A DNA stretch of 64,000 bases from Catonella morbi ATCC 51271 (GCF_000160035.2 NZ_KI535366.1:420112-484111); one strand, 5' to 3'. Positions 45,550-54,400 are shown, counted from the stretch's first letter. Notes: a model not told the origin generated them from the sequence alone. Numbers and translations are program-made.

Positions 45550-45801
45550 TTAAATCTTGAAAATCAGGACAGCCTGCATGAGCTTTGAGCGAAGGCGATC
45601 TCGCATATCCTCATCTATGCCGTAATAGGTGTTTCCCCGTTCATCACGGAGCTTTCTCATAGAAAGGTGTGCGATATAGTCTGCGTAATGCTGGCAGACA
45701 ATATTCATTGCCTGTGGCTCTCCTTTGGTTGCGGCTATGATTACCGGATAAGGCAACAAGCCGCGTTCATCATCGGTTGTTTTACCAGCCTGGGTAGTCA
45801 T
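45550..45801 (-). CDS. Tn916 ORF8-like helix-turn-helix protein
   Basis: An 83-residue protein with the pattern of the conjugative-transposon helix-turn-helix family: PYPVIIAATKGEPQAMNIVCQHY (quoted in part: PVIIAATKGEPQAMN) and the closing DEDMRDRLRSKLMQAVLIFK. In Tn916 the ORF7/ORF8 pair switches on excision and transfer genes. It overlaps the sigma-like gene by 20 bases, so the two are co-translated. Confidence 0.85.
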   Translation of the reverse strand: MTTQAGKTTDDERGLLPYPVIIAATKGEPQAMNIVCQHYADYIAHLSMRKLRDERGNTYYGIDEDMRDRLRSKLMQAVLIFKI

Positions 45802-46225
45802 AAGCGTGTTCCTCCAAATAGCGTTTCAACAGCTCAAATGAGCTGGTTCTTCGATACTGCACTGTGCTTCTCGGAATCTGATAGAGTGCTGCGATTTCCG
45901 CATCGCTCATATCAAAGAAGTAGTAGAGCAGGACAGCTCTTCTTTTTTCTTCCGGCAAGCTGTGGATCGCATCGGCAATAAGATTTGCACTCAATTCCTT
46001 TCCACCTGCGAAAAATGTTTGTTCTTCTTTATCTTCCGTAAAAAAATCTTCACAGGTATAAAGTTGGTTTTCCTCTTTCGGTGTCAGGTCGGAAAAGTTA
46101 ATTTCGTGTGCCTGCCGCTTTTTAAGATCCCGATGGGCATTGATACTTTCGTTTTTCAATGTCCGCTTGCAGAAGCCGTTAAATGCGCAGCGTATCTGCC
46201 ATTCGGTTCTTTCAGGTTCATTCAT
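45782..46225 (-). CDS. Sigma-70-like regulator, Tn916 ORF7 type
   Basis: A 147-residue protein. The ATG at 46225 follows AAAGGAGGTGAATACC and is preferred to an upstream extension to 46390 with no homologous look. The C-terminal part (about 85-140) is a sigma region 4 helix-turn-helix: SLPEEKRRAVLLYYFFDMSD, then EIAALYQIPRSTVQYRRTSS. In Tn916 this protein positively controls element excision genes. Expression is probably limited by the attenuator-like leader at 46357-46495. Confidence 0.9.
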   Translation of the reverse strand: MNEPERTEWQIRCAFNGFCKRTLKNESINAHRDLKKRQAHEINFSDLTPKEENQLYTCEDFFTEDKEEQTFFAGGKELSANLIADAIHSLPEEKRRAVLLYYFFDMSDAEIAALYQIPRSTVQYRRTSSFELLKRYLEEHAYDYPGW

Positions 46226-46356
46226 GGTATTCACCTCCTTTCGCAGCCGCGAAAGCGGGTAGAATTTCCCCTTTCGTAAACCCTCAACAACACAGAGTTG
46301 AAAACTGCCAAAGAAAAGCGAATATTTTTGAAAAAAAGTTTTTGTAGGCACAAAAA

Positions 46357-46383
46357 ATCCCGACTGCACAGGGCAGCCGGGAT
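46357..46383 (-). terminator. Attenuator-type terminator before the sigma-like gene
   Basis: Strong hairpin ATCCCG-CTGC...GCAG-CGGGAT (one unpaired base between the stems), followed on the minus strand by TTTTTTGT. It lies 130 bases before the sigma-like start and 41 bases after the short leader ORF, so it may end transcription early unless relieved. Confidence 0.75.
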
Positions 46384-46423
46384 CGGACATGAAAAGATAG
46401 CTATATGGATATGATGTAACAGG

Positions 46424-46495
46424 TTATCCGTAAGGGTACGGAAACCCGGAAATAGAATATATCCCCTTTAACTTAAGATGACGAAAAATAAACAC
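46424..46495 (-). CDS. Short leader peptide candidate (23 residues)
   Basis: A GTG at 46495 seven bases after AAAGGAGG opens 23 codons (MFIFRHLKLKGIYSISGFPY, then PYG) and stops at 46424. Its ribosome site is as strong as those of real genes. Right after it lies the hairpin TCCGTA-ccct-TACGGA (46427-46442), then the terminator at 46357. The order leader, hairpin, terminator, regulator gene matches translation-coupled attenuation as known upstream of Tn916 tet(M). Not proven to be translated. Confidence 0.5.
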   Translation of the reverse strand: MFIFRHLKLKGIYSISGFPYPYG

Positions 46496-46576
46496 GACGA
46501 TACCTCCTTTGATACCGCTGTGTTCTGTGAATAGAGTGACGCTATACATCCTCCGCATCCTTTTTCAAAACAGAAA

Positions 46577-46614
46577 ACGGCGGTTTGAAATTGTGACACT
46601 TTCAAAATCGCCGT
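46577..46614 (-). terminator. Terminator of the ECF/ABC cargo operon
   Basis: ACGGCG...CGCCGT stem with an inner TTTGAAA / TTTCAAA stem, followed on the minus strand by TTTTCTGTTTTG. It lies about 115 bases after the stop at 46731. Confidence 0.7.
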
Positions 46615-46730
46615 CAGATCAAATCATATTAACTTTTCAGGTTACAGCATATCCTTGACAGCAGCTTTGTTTTTGTAAAGATAGATGAAATAGCATTTTT
46701 CATTGCGCCAAATAATGTAATTTGATTTTC

Positions 46731-48197
46731 CTATTCATTTTCAAAATAGCGGGAAATAAAAGCTATATTTTCATCTGTCCATTCCCCAAAATGTGACACA
46801 ATACCGTTGTCCATAAACATCATATAATCGCAACAATATGCGACAAGTTCAGGATCATGGGTTATAATAAATTGGGTTTTGCCCATATCAGATAGTTTTT
46901 GGATGCAAGCTGCGACCTCTTTCATATGGCGGTAGTCCAATCCGCTGGTTGGCTCATCATACACGATGATTTCCTTGTGCGTAGCAATGGCACCGGCTAT
47001 TGCCACACGTTGTTTCTGCCCGCCTGAAAGAGACATGGGATGGCTATCCTTGTACGATAGCAGATCCAACATGGACAGAATGTTCTCCGTGTAATTTTTT
47101 CTCTCTTCCTCAGAAATATTTTTAGCCCCAAGTGTTATCTCATCAAAAACGCTTTCTGCAAAAAGCTGGTGGTTGACATCCTGCATCACCATGTAACAGA
47201 GTTTCAGTCTCTGTTTCGATTTATATTCTCTCCCAAGGAATGAAAAGGTTCCTTTAATTTTTCTTTCTAAGCCGCACAAACACCTGGCCAGAGTTGTCTT
47301 TCCTGCACCATTATTCCCCAGCACTGCAACAACGGAGCCTTTTGGAATCTTCAGGTAGTCAATATTGAGGAGATTTTCCTTTCCGACAGTAAAAGAAAAA
47401 TCCCGGAGTTCTATCCCTTCATCTGTCCTTTTGCTGCTCACTCGCAGCGGCACAAAGTGGCTTATCCCACGCAAGCCCATTTCATGTAAAGAGGGAAGCG
47501 GCTTTCGGAAAAAAATCTCACCGGTGAACTCTTGTTCAATTTTTCCTTTCCTGAAATACAGAACCCGGTCTGCAAGTCTGCGAAGCCAAGCCAGTCGGTG
47601 TTCTGCTACAATAACCGTCTTTCCTTGCGCCTTCCACAAAGACAAAATATTCTCAAGCTCATGGATTGTACCAATATCCAGGTTGGATGTCGGTTCATCC
47701 AAAACCAAAATATCAGGCAGCAAAGCATGGACAGAGGCACACGCTATTTTTTGTTTTTCGCCGCCGCTTAGTGTAAATAAGTTTCGGCCAAGCAGTGGTT
47801 CCAATCGCATTGCGGTCACCGTATCATCAAACCGCATTAGTATATCTTTTCGCTCCATGCCCATATTTTCACAGGAAAAGACGATTTCGGTATCCGTTAC
47901 CAGGGTATAGAATTGTGCTTTAGGATTCTGAAACACAGAACCAATATAAGGAGCCAGTTCATGAAGTTCAAGCTCTTTTGGAATCATAGTATTAACCTGA
48001 ACCTTACCGACGAGTGTCCCTTCATAATAGTTTGGAATCAGTCCATTAATCAAACGGCTGAATGTGGTTTTCCCACTGCCGGACTCCCCACACAACAATA
48101 CAATTTCTCCTTTGGAAATTTGTGCGGAGTTATCAAGAATCGCCGCACCGTTTTCGGCATTCTCATAAGTAAAAGATACATGTTCAACTTTTATCAA
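46731..48197 (-). CDS. ECF-type ABC ATPase with two fused nucleotide-binding domains
   Basis: A 488-residue cytoplasmic ATPase. Domain 1 (about 1-235) has Walker A GESGSGKTTF, signature LSGGEKQKIA and Walker B ILVLDEPTSNLD; domain 2 (about 265-488) has GNNGAGKTTLA, LSGGQKQRVA and EIIVYDEPTSGLD. Both domains look catalytically complete. Together with the EcfT- and S-like proteins encoded just upstream it forms a complete ECF importer. The substrate is unknown. Confidence 0.93.
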   Translation of the reverse strand: MIKVEHVSFTYENAENGAAILDNSAQISKGEIVLLCGESGSGKTTFSRLINGLIPNYYEGTLVGKVQVNTMIPKELELHELAPYIGSVFQNPKAQFYTLVTDTEIVFSCENMGMERKDILMRFDDTVTAMRLEPLLGRNLFTLSGGEKQKIACASVHALLPDILVLDEPTSNLDIGTIHELENILSLWKAQGKTVIVAEHRLAWLRRLADRVLYFRKGKIEQEFTGEIFFRKPLPSLHEMGLRGISHFVPLRVSSKRTDEGIELRDFSFTVGKENLLNIDYLKIPKGSVVAVLGNNGAGKTTLARCLCGLERKIKGTFSFLGREYKSKQRLKLCYMVMQDVNHQLFAESVFDEITLGAKNISEEERKNYTENILSMLDLLSYKDSHPMSLSGGQKQRVAIAGAIATHKEIIVYDEPTSGLDYRHMKEVAACIQKLSDMGKTQFIITHDPELVAYCCDYMMFMDNGIVSHFGEWTDENIAFISRYFENE

Positions 48198-48224
48198 AGA
48201 AAAATCTCCTTCTAAACATTTTAG

Positions 48225-48956
48225 CTACCACCCAAAGAATGCGGAAAGAACATAGCAAATAATAATGGCAATACAGAACAACAGTGCGACTGCATCCTGC
48301 CAGTGAAATCCTATCGGGCACATATTTGTGCGTCGCTGTGGGGAATCCAATCCCCGCGTGAGAGCTGACGTAGACAGCTCATTTCCAATTGTTACCAACC
48401 CTGTCAGAAGAGGCACCATTCTGTATTCCAACATTTCCATCGGATTGCGCCAGCTTAAGTCCCGCAGACGCATAGCATCACGAATCGCTTTGTACTCCTC
48501 CCGAATTGTAGGAATAAATCGAAACATTACGGATACCGGAACTGAAATTTTTTTGGATATATGCAGTCTGTCCATAGCTGCAACAAATTCACTTACCGTT
48601 GTTGTTAATATCAAAAGGCAAAACATGGACATCCCTGGCAGCAGCTTTGTAAACATGGCAATCATACCGGTGAAAAGGAGGTTGAACAGTGGCGACACAT
48701 GAGGCATCAATAGCCTCGGTACGGTTGCGGTGACTATATACATAACAACATAGTAGGCTGCAATCTTTGTTTTTTTCAAAAAAACAAGAAATAAAAGAGG
48801 AATAGCGGCAAGGCATGGCAACACGAATCTCATTATTCCGATAATATCACTTGACATCATGACACAGGAAACCGTCAGGCAAAGCAGGATCTTTGTACGT
48901 GGGTCAAGATACATCTGCTTTGCTGTCGGCCTTGTATTTCGTAATATCGTGTTCAT
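48225..48956 (-). CDS. ECF transporter transmembrane component EcfT
   Basis: A 243-residue CbiQ/EcfT-type membrane protein with about five transmembrane helices and the coupling motif region (ARG-like SALTRGLDSPQRRT near residue 210) that contacts the ATPase. The ATG at 48956 overlaps the S-component stop (TGATG), so translation is coupled. The longer upstream start is unlikely because it would run into the S-component gene. Confidence 0.9.
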   Translation of the reverse strand: MNTILRNTRPTAKQMYLDPRTKILLCLTVSCVMMSSDIIGIMRFVLPCLAAIPLLFLVFLKKTKIAAYYVVMYIVTATVPRLLMPHVSPLFNLLFTGMIAMFTKLLPGMSMFCLLILTTTVSEFVAAMDRLHISKKISVPVSVMFRFIPTIREEYKAIRDAMRLRDLSWRNPMEMLEYRMVPLLTGLVTIGNELSTSALTRGLDSPQRRTNMCPIGFHWQDAVALLFCIAIIICYVLSAFFGW

Positions 48957-49558
48957 CAGACCAGCCCACTTCTCAAAAAGTGCTTTTTCAGTACAGCCCG
49001 ACCAAGCAAACCGCCAAGTATGCCTCCGATAAAAGCGGAAAGGATAACTGCAGGGAACATCCACCAATAGTCAAGCCATCCGGAGATGGTGTACATGAAA
49101 TCCTGTCCGTATGTCGCCGCATTTTTATTGAGCCATTCTGCACTGGCATTCAGCCAATGGATATAGTTGGCGCATGAGGTGAGCATCAAAAGAGCATATC
49201 CAAAAACGGCACGCTTCGCACTTCGATAGTCGCCGGATTTGATAATAAATTCCACAATCAGACCAATTACAACTCCGCAAATCAACGCATCAGGTCCCAT
49301 TCCGGTCAGAAGAAGAACTATTCCGTTTACGAGCTCAAAAATCAGAATCATGCCGAACTTTTTTATTTTCGTAAAGTAAAGCATCATTGGAATGCCCATT
49401 ATGATCGCTGCAACAAAGGGTATCATCATAAAACCGATGGGGGTTAGACCAATAGCAACTGCAACTACAACTCCTAGAATAACATTGATTGCCGTAAAAA
49501 TTCCTACATTCATCAAATCTTTACCATTCAGTCGGTTCTGGTTCACTTCTTTTTTCAT
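48956..49558 (-). CDS. ECF transporter substrate-binding (S) component, MptD/Trep_Strep type
   Basis: A 200-residue membrane protein with about six transmembrane helices, of the Trep_Strep/MptD family of putative S components (assigned from its pattern GIFTAINVILGVVVAVAIG and the closing YTISGWLDYWWMFPAVI region). The ATG at 49558 follows AAAGGATCG by nine bases. It determines specificity of the importer; ligands of this family are not established to my knowledge. Confidence 0.85.
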   Translation of the reverse strand: MKKEVNQNRLNGKDLMNVGIFTAINVILGVVVAVAIGLTPIGFMMIPFVAAIIMGIPMMLYFTKIKKFGMILIFELVNGIVLLLTGMGPDALICGVVIGLIVEFIIKSGDYRSAKRAVFGYALLMLTSCANYIHWLNASAEWLNKNAATYGQDFMYTISGWLDYWWMFPAVILSAFIGGILGGLLGRAVLKKHFLRSGLV

Positions 49559-49593
49559 TTTATTCGATCCTTTCGTTAATAAATTTTTCATAA

Positions 49594-51336
49594 TTATATA
49601 GATTTTTTTACAGTCCATGCTAAACTTTCATTTTGCAGTAAGTAGAGGCGGTGATATAAGCCCTTATGTTTCATAAGCTCTTCATGCGTACCGGTTTCCA
49701 ATAACTGACCCTCCTTCAAAACGACTATCTTGTCGCACTCCACGATAGAGCGAAGTTTGTGAGCAATGATTAAGACTGTTTTATTCTCAATCAGTCTGCC
49801 GATCGCCTGCTGGATTTTTGTTTCGTTTTCCGGGTCAATCGAAGCCGTACTTTCATCCAGCAGAATCACAGGAGCGTTCTTCAGAAATGCCCGTGCAATC
49901 GAGAGCCGTTGACGCTCACCGCCGGAAAGCGTCTTGCCGTTTTCTCCGATCACTGTATCGTAACCCTGAGGGAGCCGATGTATAAACTCGTCACATTGAG
50001 CAAGTTTCGCCGCCTTCATGACTTCCTCACGAGTTGCATTCTCTTTCCCTATCTTTATGTTGTTGTAGATGGTGTCATTGAATAACACCACATCCTGAAA
50101 CACAAAAGAATAATTCTTCAAAAGCTCATCTGGCGCAATATCGTTGATATTTGTTCCGCCTAAAGATACGCTTCCTCTGTTTACATCCCAAAAACGGGCA
50201 GCCAGTCGGCAGAGTGTACTTTTCCCGCATCCTGATGGTCCGACTAACGCAGTGATTTGTCCCTGCTTAGCGGTAAAAGAAATGTCATGCAGGACGTCTT
50301 CCTCATTGTAGGCAAAGGATACATGTTCAAAGGTAATATCAAAGGTTTCGGGATGCAGATTCTCAGCTCCTTTCTGCTCAGGATAATCCATCAGCTCCCG
50401 GATCCGTTTGGCGCTTACCAGCGATGAAATCATTACGCCTAAGGACTCACAGGCCTTTGTCAGCGGCTCGTAAATTCTGACGGCAACCAAAAGGAAAAGG
50501 AGAAATGTAAACACACTGATTTCCCCTGAAATCAGAAGTGTAGATCCAGTAACGATAACCAGACCTACGCCGGTTCTCATGATGTTATGAGAAAAACAAA
50601 TCGTGGATCCTGACAAAAACTCATATAAAACAAGTCCTGTCAAAACGCGCTTGATTGTTACAGCCAGACGGTTTTGATATCCCTCCATTTTTTCTGAAGA
50701 GCGCAACACCTTAATGTTTTCCAGATACTCTTGAAGTCCGTCACTAATGTCAAGTTTCTTTTGTCGATTTCTTTTATTTGTTCCTTCGGAGATAACGCGG
50801 CACAGGGACATTATAATAACTACCAGAGGAAGGCAGATAGCCAGACTGCCAGCCAGCTTCCAGTTATAAAAGGCAATAACAATAAGGCAGGAAACACCTG
50901 ACAAAAAGCCGCCTATAAACTCCGCTACACTTGTTGCCAGAGCCGCTTCCACAGTGGCAACATCATCCATAACTGTGGATGTCAGATCACTCAGGTCACG
51001 CCGTCCGATATAAGACAATGGAAGCTTTCGGATTTTATCCGCAATGTCCATACGAAGCCTCATATCTTCAGATGTCGATGTTAGATGCTTATTCCGATAG
51101 GTTATGCGATATGTAAAGAAAATTGCAAGCAGCAATACAAAAGCGGCGCCCCAGTACCCCAAAAGCGGAATATCTCCCTGTGTTATTCCAAAATAACGGT
51201 TCACCATTTCATTCGCCACCATTGCTAGTAATATTACCGGCAGCAGAGTGGCAATATTGAACAGTCCCATATACAGCCCGGATTTTAGGATTGCTCTGTT
51301 TCCCTCGTCGCTGATATAGTATATTTTTTTAAGCAT
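49594..51336 (-). CDS. ABC half-transporter B (exporter fold, fused permease-ATPase)
   Basis: A 580-residue protein with six transmembrane helices (about 15-310) and a C-terminal ATPase: Walker A LVGPSGCGKST, signature LSGGERQRLS, Walker B VILLDESTAS. The ATG at 51336 is preferred over 51405 because GGAGGCACACACT precedes it. It overlaps the next gene by eight bases and should pair with it as a heterodimer, similar to YbtQ/IrtB-type proteins that can work as siderophore importers despite their exporter fold. Confidence 0.93.
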   Translation of the reverse strand: MLKKIYYISDEGNRAILKSGLYMGLFNIATLLPVILLAMVANEMVNRYFGITQGDIPLLGYWGAAFVLLLAIFFTYRITYRNKHLTSTSEDMRLRMDIADKIRKLPLSYIGRRDLSDLTSTVMDDVATVEAALATSVAEFIGGFLSGVSCLIVIAFYNWKLAGSLAICLPLVVIIMSLCRVISEGTNKRNRQKKLDISDGLQEYLENIKVLRSSEKMEGYQNRLAVTIKRVLTGLVLYEFLSGSTICFSHNIMRTGVGLVIVTGSTLLISGEISVFTFLLFLLVAVRIYEPLTKACESLGVMISSLVSAKRIRELMDYPEQKGAENLHPETFDITFEHVSFAYNEEDVLHDISFTAKQGQITALVGPSGCGKSTLCRLAARFWDVNRGSVSLGGTNINDIAPDELLKNYSFVFQDVVLFNDTIYNNIKIGKENATREEVMKAAKLAQCDEFIHRLPQGYDTVIGENGKTLSGGERQRLSIARAFLKNAPVILLDESTASIDPENETKIQQAIGRLIENKTVLIIAHKLRSIVECDKIVVLKEGQLLETGTHEELMKHKGLYHRLYLLQNESLAWTVKKSI

Positions 51337-53116
51337 AGTGTGTGCCTCCAATCCGCCATGAAATGCTGCTCTGATATTCTCTGTACATTCCGGCATATAC
51401 ACCATCCAAATCCATTAATTCGCGGTGAGTCCCTCGTTCTACAATACTCCCTTGCTTCAAAACGCAAATTTGATCTGCATGTATAATCGTGGAAAGCCGA
51501 TGTGCAATCATAACGACCGTTTTCCCTCGCAGCAGCTCGTCAAGAGCTTTCTGGATCAGATATTCATTTTCAGCATCCGCAAAGGCTGTAGCCTCGTCCA
51601 GCAATACCACGGGTGCGTTTTTAAGGATTGCGCGTGCAAGAGCAATGCGCTGCATCTCCCCACCGGAGAGGTAAACTCCTTTTGTTCCGATTATTGTATC
51701 TGCACCTTGCGGTAATTTCTCAATAATATTGTCACATTGAGCAAGATGAAGTGCATGTAGAATTTCCTCACGAGAAGCATCCGGATTAAAAACAGCGACA
51801 TTTTCAACAATCGACATCTTAAACAGGTTGGTATCCTGAAACACAATACTGACCTGCTCCATCCACTGCTTATAATCCGTATCCCGTACATCTACTCCGC
51901 CAACCCTGATAGCCCCCTCCTGAACATCCCAAAATCTTGCAAGCAAATTGGTGACAGTGCTTTTGCCGCCGCCTGATTCTCCCACCAGTGCAGTAATTGT
52001 TCCTTCTTTTATATTCATAGATACATTATTCAAAGCTTTTGCGGCTCCTTTTTCATATGCAAACGAAACATGTTCAAAAGCAATATCATACCCTGAAGGT
52101 TTACGAGGATTTGTCGGTTCCGGCAAAGGGTTTTCCTCCAATATCCTATCAATTGCATCCAAGGAAGCTTTAGACAGCATCAGATTTGAAGAGCTGCTCA
52201 TAATACGGGCTAAAATTGTAACTACCATGGGGATAATGACAGCAAAAAACAGAAAACTCAATACCATTTTTTCAGGATTGCCGCCCGCATTAAAAAGGAT
52301 AATCCCTCCGGGAATTAAGAAAAAGAATATCCCATTGATAGCCGCATGATAAGCACCGTCTGTATTTTCCATTGAGAGTGCATACTTTAACAAATAGTCA
52401 CTGTACTCTTTTACTGCGGCTTTATAGCGCCTGAAGGAATTGGCAGTTTGTCCGAATACCTTAACTACGGAAATGCCTCTGACATATTCCGTAACCGCAT
52501 TGCTGATGTCCTCGGCGGATTTTTGATATTGTTTTGCAAAGCCCTCGCTCTCATCTTTCAGCATATACACAAGGATTCCAAAACCGATTAATATTGGGAT
52601 CAGACAAATCAAAGACAGCCGCCAGTCATATATAAACATAAAAAACAAAAAAGCAATTGGCAGCGCAACAGCTCCCGCAAAATCGGGGATTTGATGCGCA
52701 ATCAGTGTTTCTAAATTGTCTGAATTCTTTTCTATAATCTTTCGCAGTTTTCCGCTGGGATTTTGGGTATGATACCCCAAAGGCAAGCGTCCCACATGCC
52801 GAACAAGCCGGATCCGCAACCTCGCTACTGTATTAAAGGCGGTAATATGGGAAAATAACAATGCCATACCATACATTCCAAAGGACGTGAGGATAAAATA
52901 TACAGCACGCCAGCCCATATTCACCATATATGCTTGGTCGAGGGAATGTATGTCACCGAGAGATTGGACAATCTCTTTCATAACGTTATACACACACACG
53001 AAAGCATATAGGTTGATAACTGCGGAAACCGCGGACAAGATAATAGAAATTATCATTGTGATTTTGAATAAGCCCATGTAACCAAACAAACGGCTCATTA
53101 CCTTGTTTTCTTTCAT
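51329..53116 (-). CDS. ABC half-transporter A (exporter fold, fused permease-ATPase)
   Basis: A 595-residue protein: six transmembrane helices (about 15-300) and an ATPase domain with Walker A LVGESGGGKST, signature LSGGEMQRIA and Walker B VVLLDEATAF. First gene of the five-gene cargo operon, expressed from the promoter at 53212. Pairs with the protein at 49594. Either multidrug export or YbtP/IrtA-like metallophore uptake fits; the ECF neighbour genes favour uptake. Confidence 0.93.
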   Translation of the reverse strand: MKENKVMSRLFGYMGLFKITMIISIILSAVSAVINLYAFVCVYNVMKEIVQSLGDIHSLDQAYMVNMGWRAVYFILTSFGMYGMALLFSHITAFNTVARLRIRLVRHVGRLPLGYHTQNPSGKLRKIIEKNSDNLETLIAHQIPDFAGAVALPIAFLFFMFIYDWRLSLICLIPILIGFGILVYMLKDESEGFAKQYQKSAEDISNAVTEYVRGISVVKVFGQTANSFRRYKAAVKEYSDYLLKYALSMENTDGAYHAAINGIFFFLIPGGIILFNAGGNPEKMVLSFLFFAVIIPMVVTILARIMSSSSNLMLSKASLDAIDRILEENPLPEPTNPRKPSGYDIAFEHVSFAYEKGAAKALNNVSMNIKEGTITALVGESGGGKSTVTNLLARFWDVQEGAIRVGGVDVRDTDYKQWMEQVSIVFQDTNLFKMSIVENVAVFNPDASREEILHALHLAQCDNIIEKLPQGADTIIGTKGVYLSGGEMQRIALARAILKNAPVVLLDEATAFADAENEYLIQKALDELLRGKTVVMIAHRLSTIIHADQICVLKQGSIVERGTHRELMDLDGVYAGMYREYQSSISWRIGGTHYA

Positions 53117-53190
53117 AATATCAGCCCCTTTCTGCCATTAAGTTAGATCTTGCTAACCACAGGCGAAAAATATATGCCGCTTCGGCGGCA

Positions 53191-53207
53191 TTGAAACGAT
53201 GTTTCAA
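53191..53207. promoter_or_regulatory. TetR operator 1, at the cargo promoter
   Basis: TTGAAAC-gat-GTTTCAA is a perfect 7-bp inverted repeat just downstream of the minus-strand -10 box, so bound repressor would block transcription start of the ABC/ECF operon. A GC hairpin with a TTCG loop (53176-53189) follows in the leader. Confidence 0.65.
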
Positions 53208-53211
53208 TAAA

Positions 53212-53240
53212 AATATACAACTTCTATCAGATGCTGTCAA
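53212..53240 (-). promoter_or_regulatory. Promoter of the ABC/ECF cargo operon
   Basis: TTGACA (53235-53240), 17-base spacer, TATATT (53212-53217) on the minus strand, close to consensus. Confidence 0.75.
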
Positions 53241-53251
53241 GACAAATTTCC

Positions 53252-53280
53252 TTGACACATTTTATTTTGATTCATAAAAT
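53252..53280 (+). promoter_or_regulatory. Promoter of the TetR-family gene
   Basis: TTGACA (53252-53257), 17-base spacer, TAAAAT (53275-53280), 36 bases before the ATG. It is divergent from the cargo promoter with only 11 bases between the two -35 boxes. Confidence 0.75.
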
Positions 53281-53295
53281 GAAAACAACGTTTCA
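53280..53295. promoter_or_regulatory. TetR operator 2, at its own promoter
   Basis: TGAAAACAACGTTTCA resembles operator 1 (TGAAAC-N-GTTTCA core) and overlaps the end of the tetR -10 box and the transcription start, suggesting autorepression. Confidence 0.55.
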
Positions 53296-53315
53296 GTCAA
53301 GGAGAGAAGAATCAT

Positions 53316-53930
53316 ATGAAAAGAATTACCGGTGTTTCAGAGCGCCTATTGGAATGCGCAAGAGATGAATTTTTAGATAAAGGTTTTCAATCTGCCTCCA
53401 TACGTGATATTGCAAAAAAAGCGAATACTAGCGCTCGCGCTGTTTATACGCGTTTTCCTAACAAAGAAGGTCTGTTTGATGCGATTGTTTTACCGATTTC
53501 AGATGGACTCGTAGAGTTATATCAGAATTACGCAGACCAATTCTGGTTAAAAAACAAAGAAAACCGCAGTGCTGCATTCGCCTCTATTGATGATACAGCA
53601 ATCTATCTTGATATGATTGATTATATTTATGATCATAGAGATGAATTTTTATTGCTTCAATGTTCTTTGGATGGCACACGGCAAACAACTCTGATTGATA
53701 AGCTAACAGAAATAAATCTTTCTTATGTCTATACACAGAGCAATATTGCAAGCATGTCCGGTACTGACGAAGATTTGATGCGAGGTGTCCTTCACATGCT
53801 GACAAACTCTTTTTATTCTTCTATGTTTGAACCATTGCGTCACGGTAAGAATCGGTGTGAGGCTCGCTTTTACATTGATAAATTGTGTGTGTTTTTTGTT
53901 GCTGGAATAAGTTATCTGATAAAAGGATAA
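53316..53930 (+). CDS. TetR/AcrR-family repressor of the cargo operon
   Basis: A 204-residue protein. The N-terminal helix-turn-helix (about 5-50; FQSASIRDIAKKANTSARAVYTRF) is a typical TetR DNA-binding domain; the rest is a helical ligand-binding domain. Divergent from the ABC/ECF operon, with matching operators at both promoters, so it very probably represses both. The ligand may be the transported substrate. AAGGAG precedes the ATG. Confidence 0.93.
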   Translation: MKRITGVSERLLECARDEFLDKGFQSASIRDIAKKANTSARAVYTRFPNKEGLFDAIVLPISDGLVELYQNYADQFWLKNKENRSAAFASIDDTAIYLDMIDYIYDHRDEFLLLQCSLDGTRQTTLIDKLTEINLSYVYTQSNIASMSGTDEDLMRGVLHMLTNSFYSSMFEPLRHGKNRCEARFYIDKLCVFFVAGISYLIKG

Positions 53931-53936
53931 GGACCT

Positions 53937-53959
53937 TGTTGTCCTGAAACTCGACAACA
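53937..53959 (+). terminator. Weak terminator after the TetR gene
   Basis: TGTTGTC / GACAACA stem of seven bp with a nine-base loop a few bases after the stop, followed by a T-rich stretch. Confidence 0.4.
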
Positions 53960-54011
53960 GAAATCTTTCTCCTATTTTATTTTCTGCCAGAAGTGTCTGT
54001 CTCCACTTGAT

Positions 54012-54294
54012 GAAATATTAACGCGAAAAGAGCTTGCAGCGCATATACATCTTTCTCACCGTTACATAGCTTCTATTAAAAACAGCGAGCAACCCCCCTC
54101 CTGTAAGTTTTCTATCGACTCGTTACTCACTTGGATATATCCGTCGATCAATTTTTTCTCGTAGAAGGGCACCACAAAGACCATACAACGACGTCAGCTC
54201 GACGCCCTAATTGACTGTATCAGCGAAAACAATCTGTGGATCATCACCCCGCCGCTAAAGAAAGCGCAGATACCGAACAGAAAAACTCCTTGAA
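54012..54294 (+). pseudogene. Decayed XRE-type helix-turn-helix regulator
   Basis: One frame reads LTRKELAAHIHLSHRYIASI, the helix-turn-helix of Cro/C1-type regulators, with a frame change near 54120-54150. The reading then continues as DISVDQFFLVEG in a second frame and LDALIDCISENNLWIIT in a third, before a stop at 54292-54294. The three pieces are collinear with the regulators found at this place in CTn elements (from memory). At least two frameshifts break it, and no intact start is left. Confidence 0.7.
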
Positions 54295-54366
54295 ATAAGC
54301 AATTTTCCTCCCGCTCTTTTGGCAAAATGTGAATTCCCGTTGTTGTAGAGATTAAGGGATAAGTGG

Positions 54367-54400
54367 AATAGCAAGCATAGGAAAGGGGTACCCTTTCCGT
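54367..54400 (+). repeat. 34-nt perfect inverted repeat, left copy
   Basis: The 34 bases from AATAGCAAGCATAGG to CCCTTTCCGT are identical to the reverse complement of 60923-60956, 6.5 kb away. It contains the palindrome GGAAAGGGGTACCCTTTCC. It lies directly before the oriT-like hairpins and 94 bases before mobC. Confidence 0.85.

Noticed and set aside
47365-47910. Plus-strand open frame of 181 codons
   Set aside because: Opposite the fused ECF ATPase, no start signal and no family pattern.
53155-53190. CRISPR-like short repeat near the TetR promoters
   Set aside because: Only one palindrome pair and a single TTCG hairpin, no spaced array. Better explained as operators and a leader hairpin.
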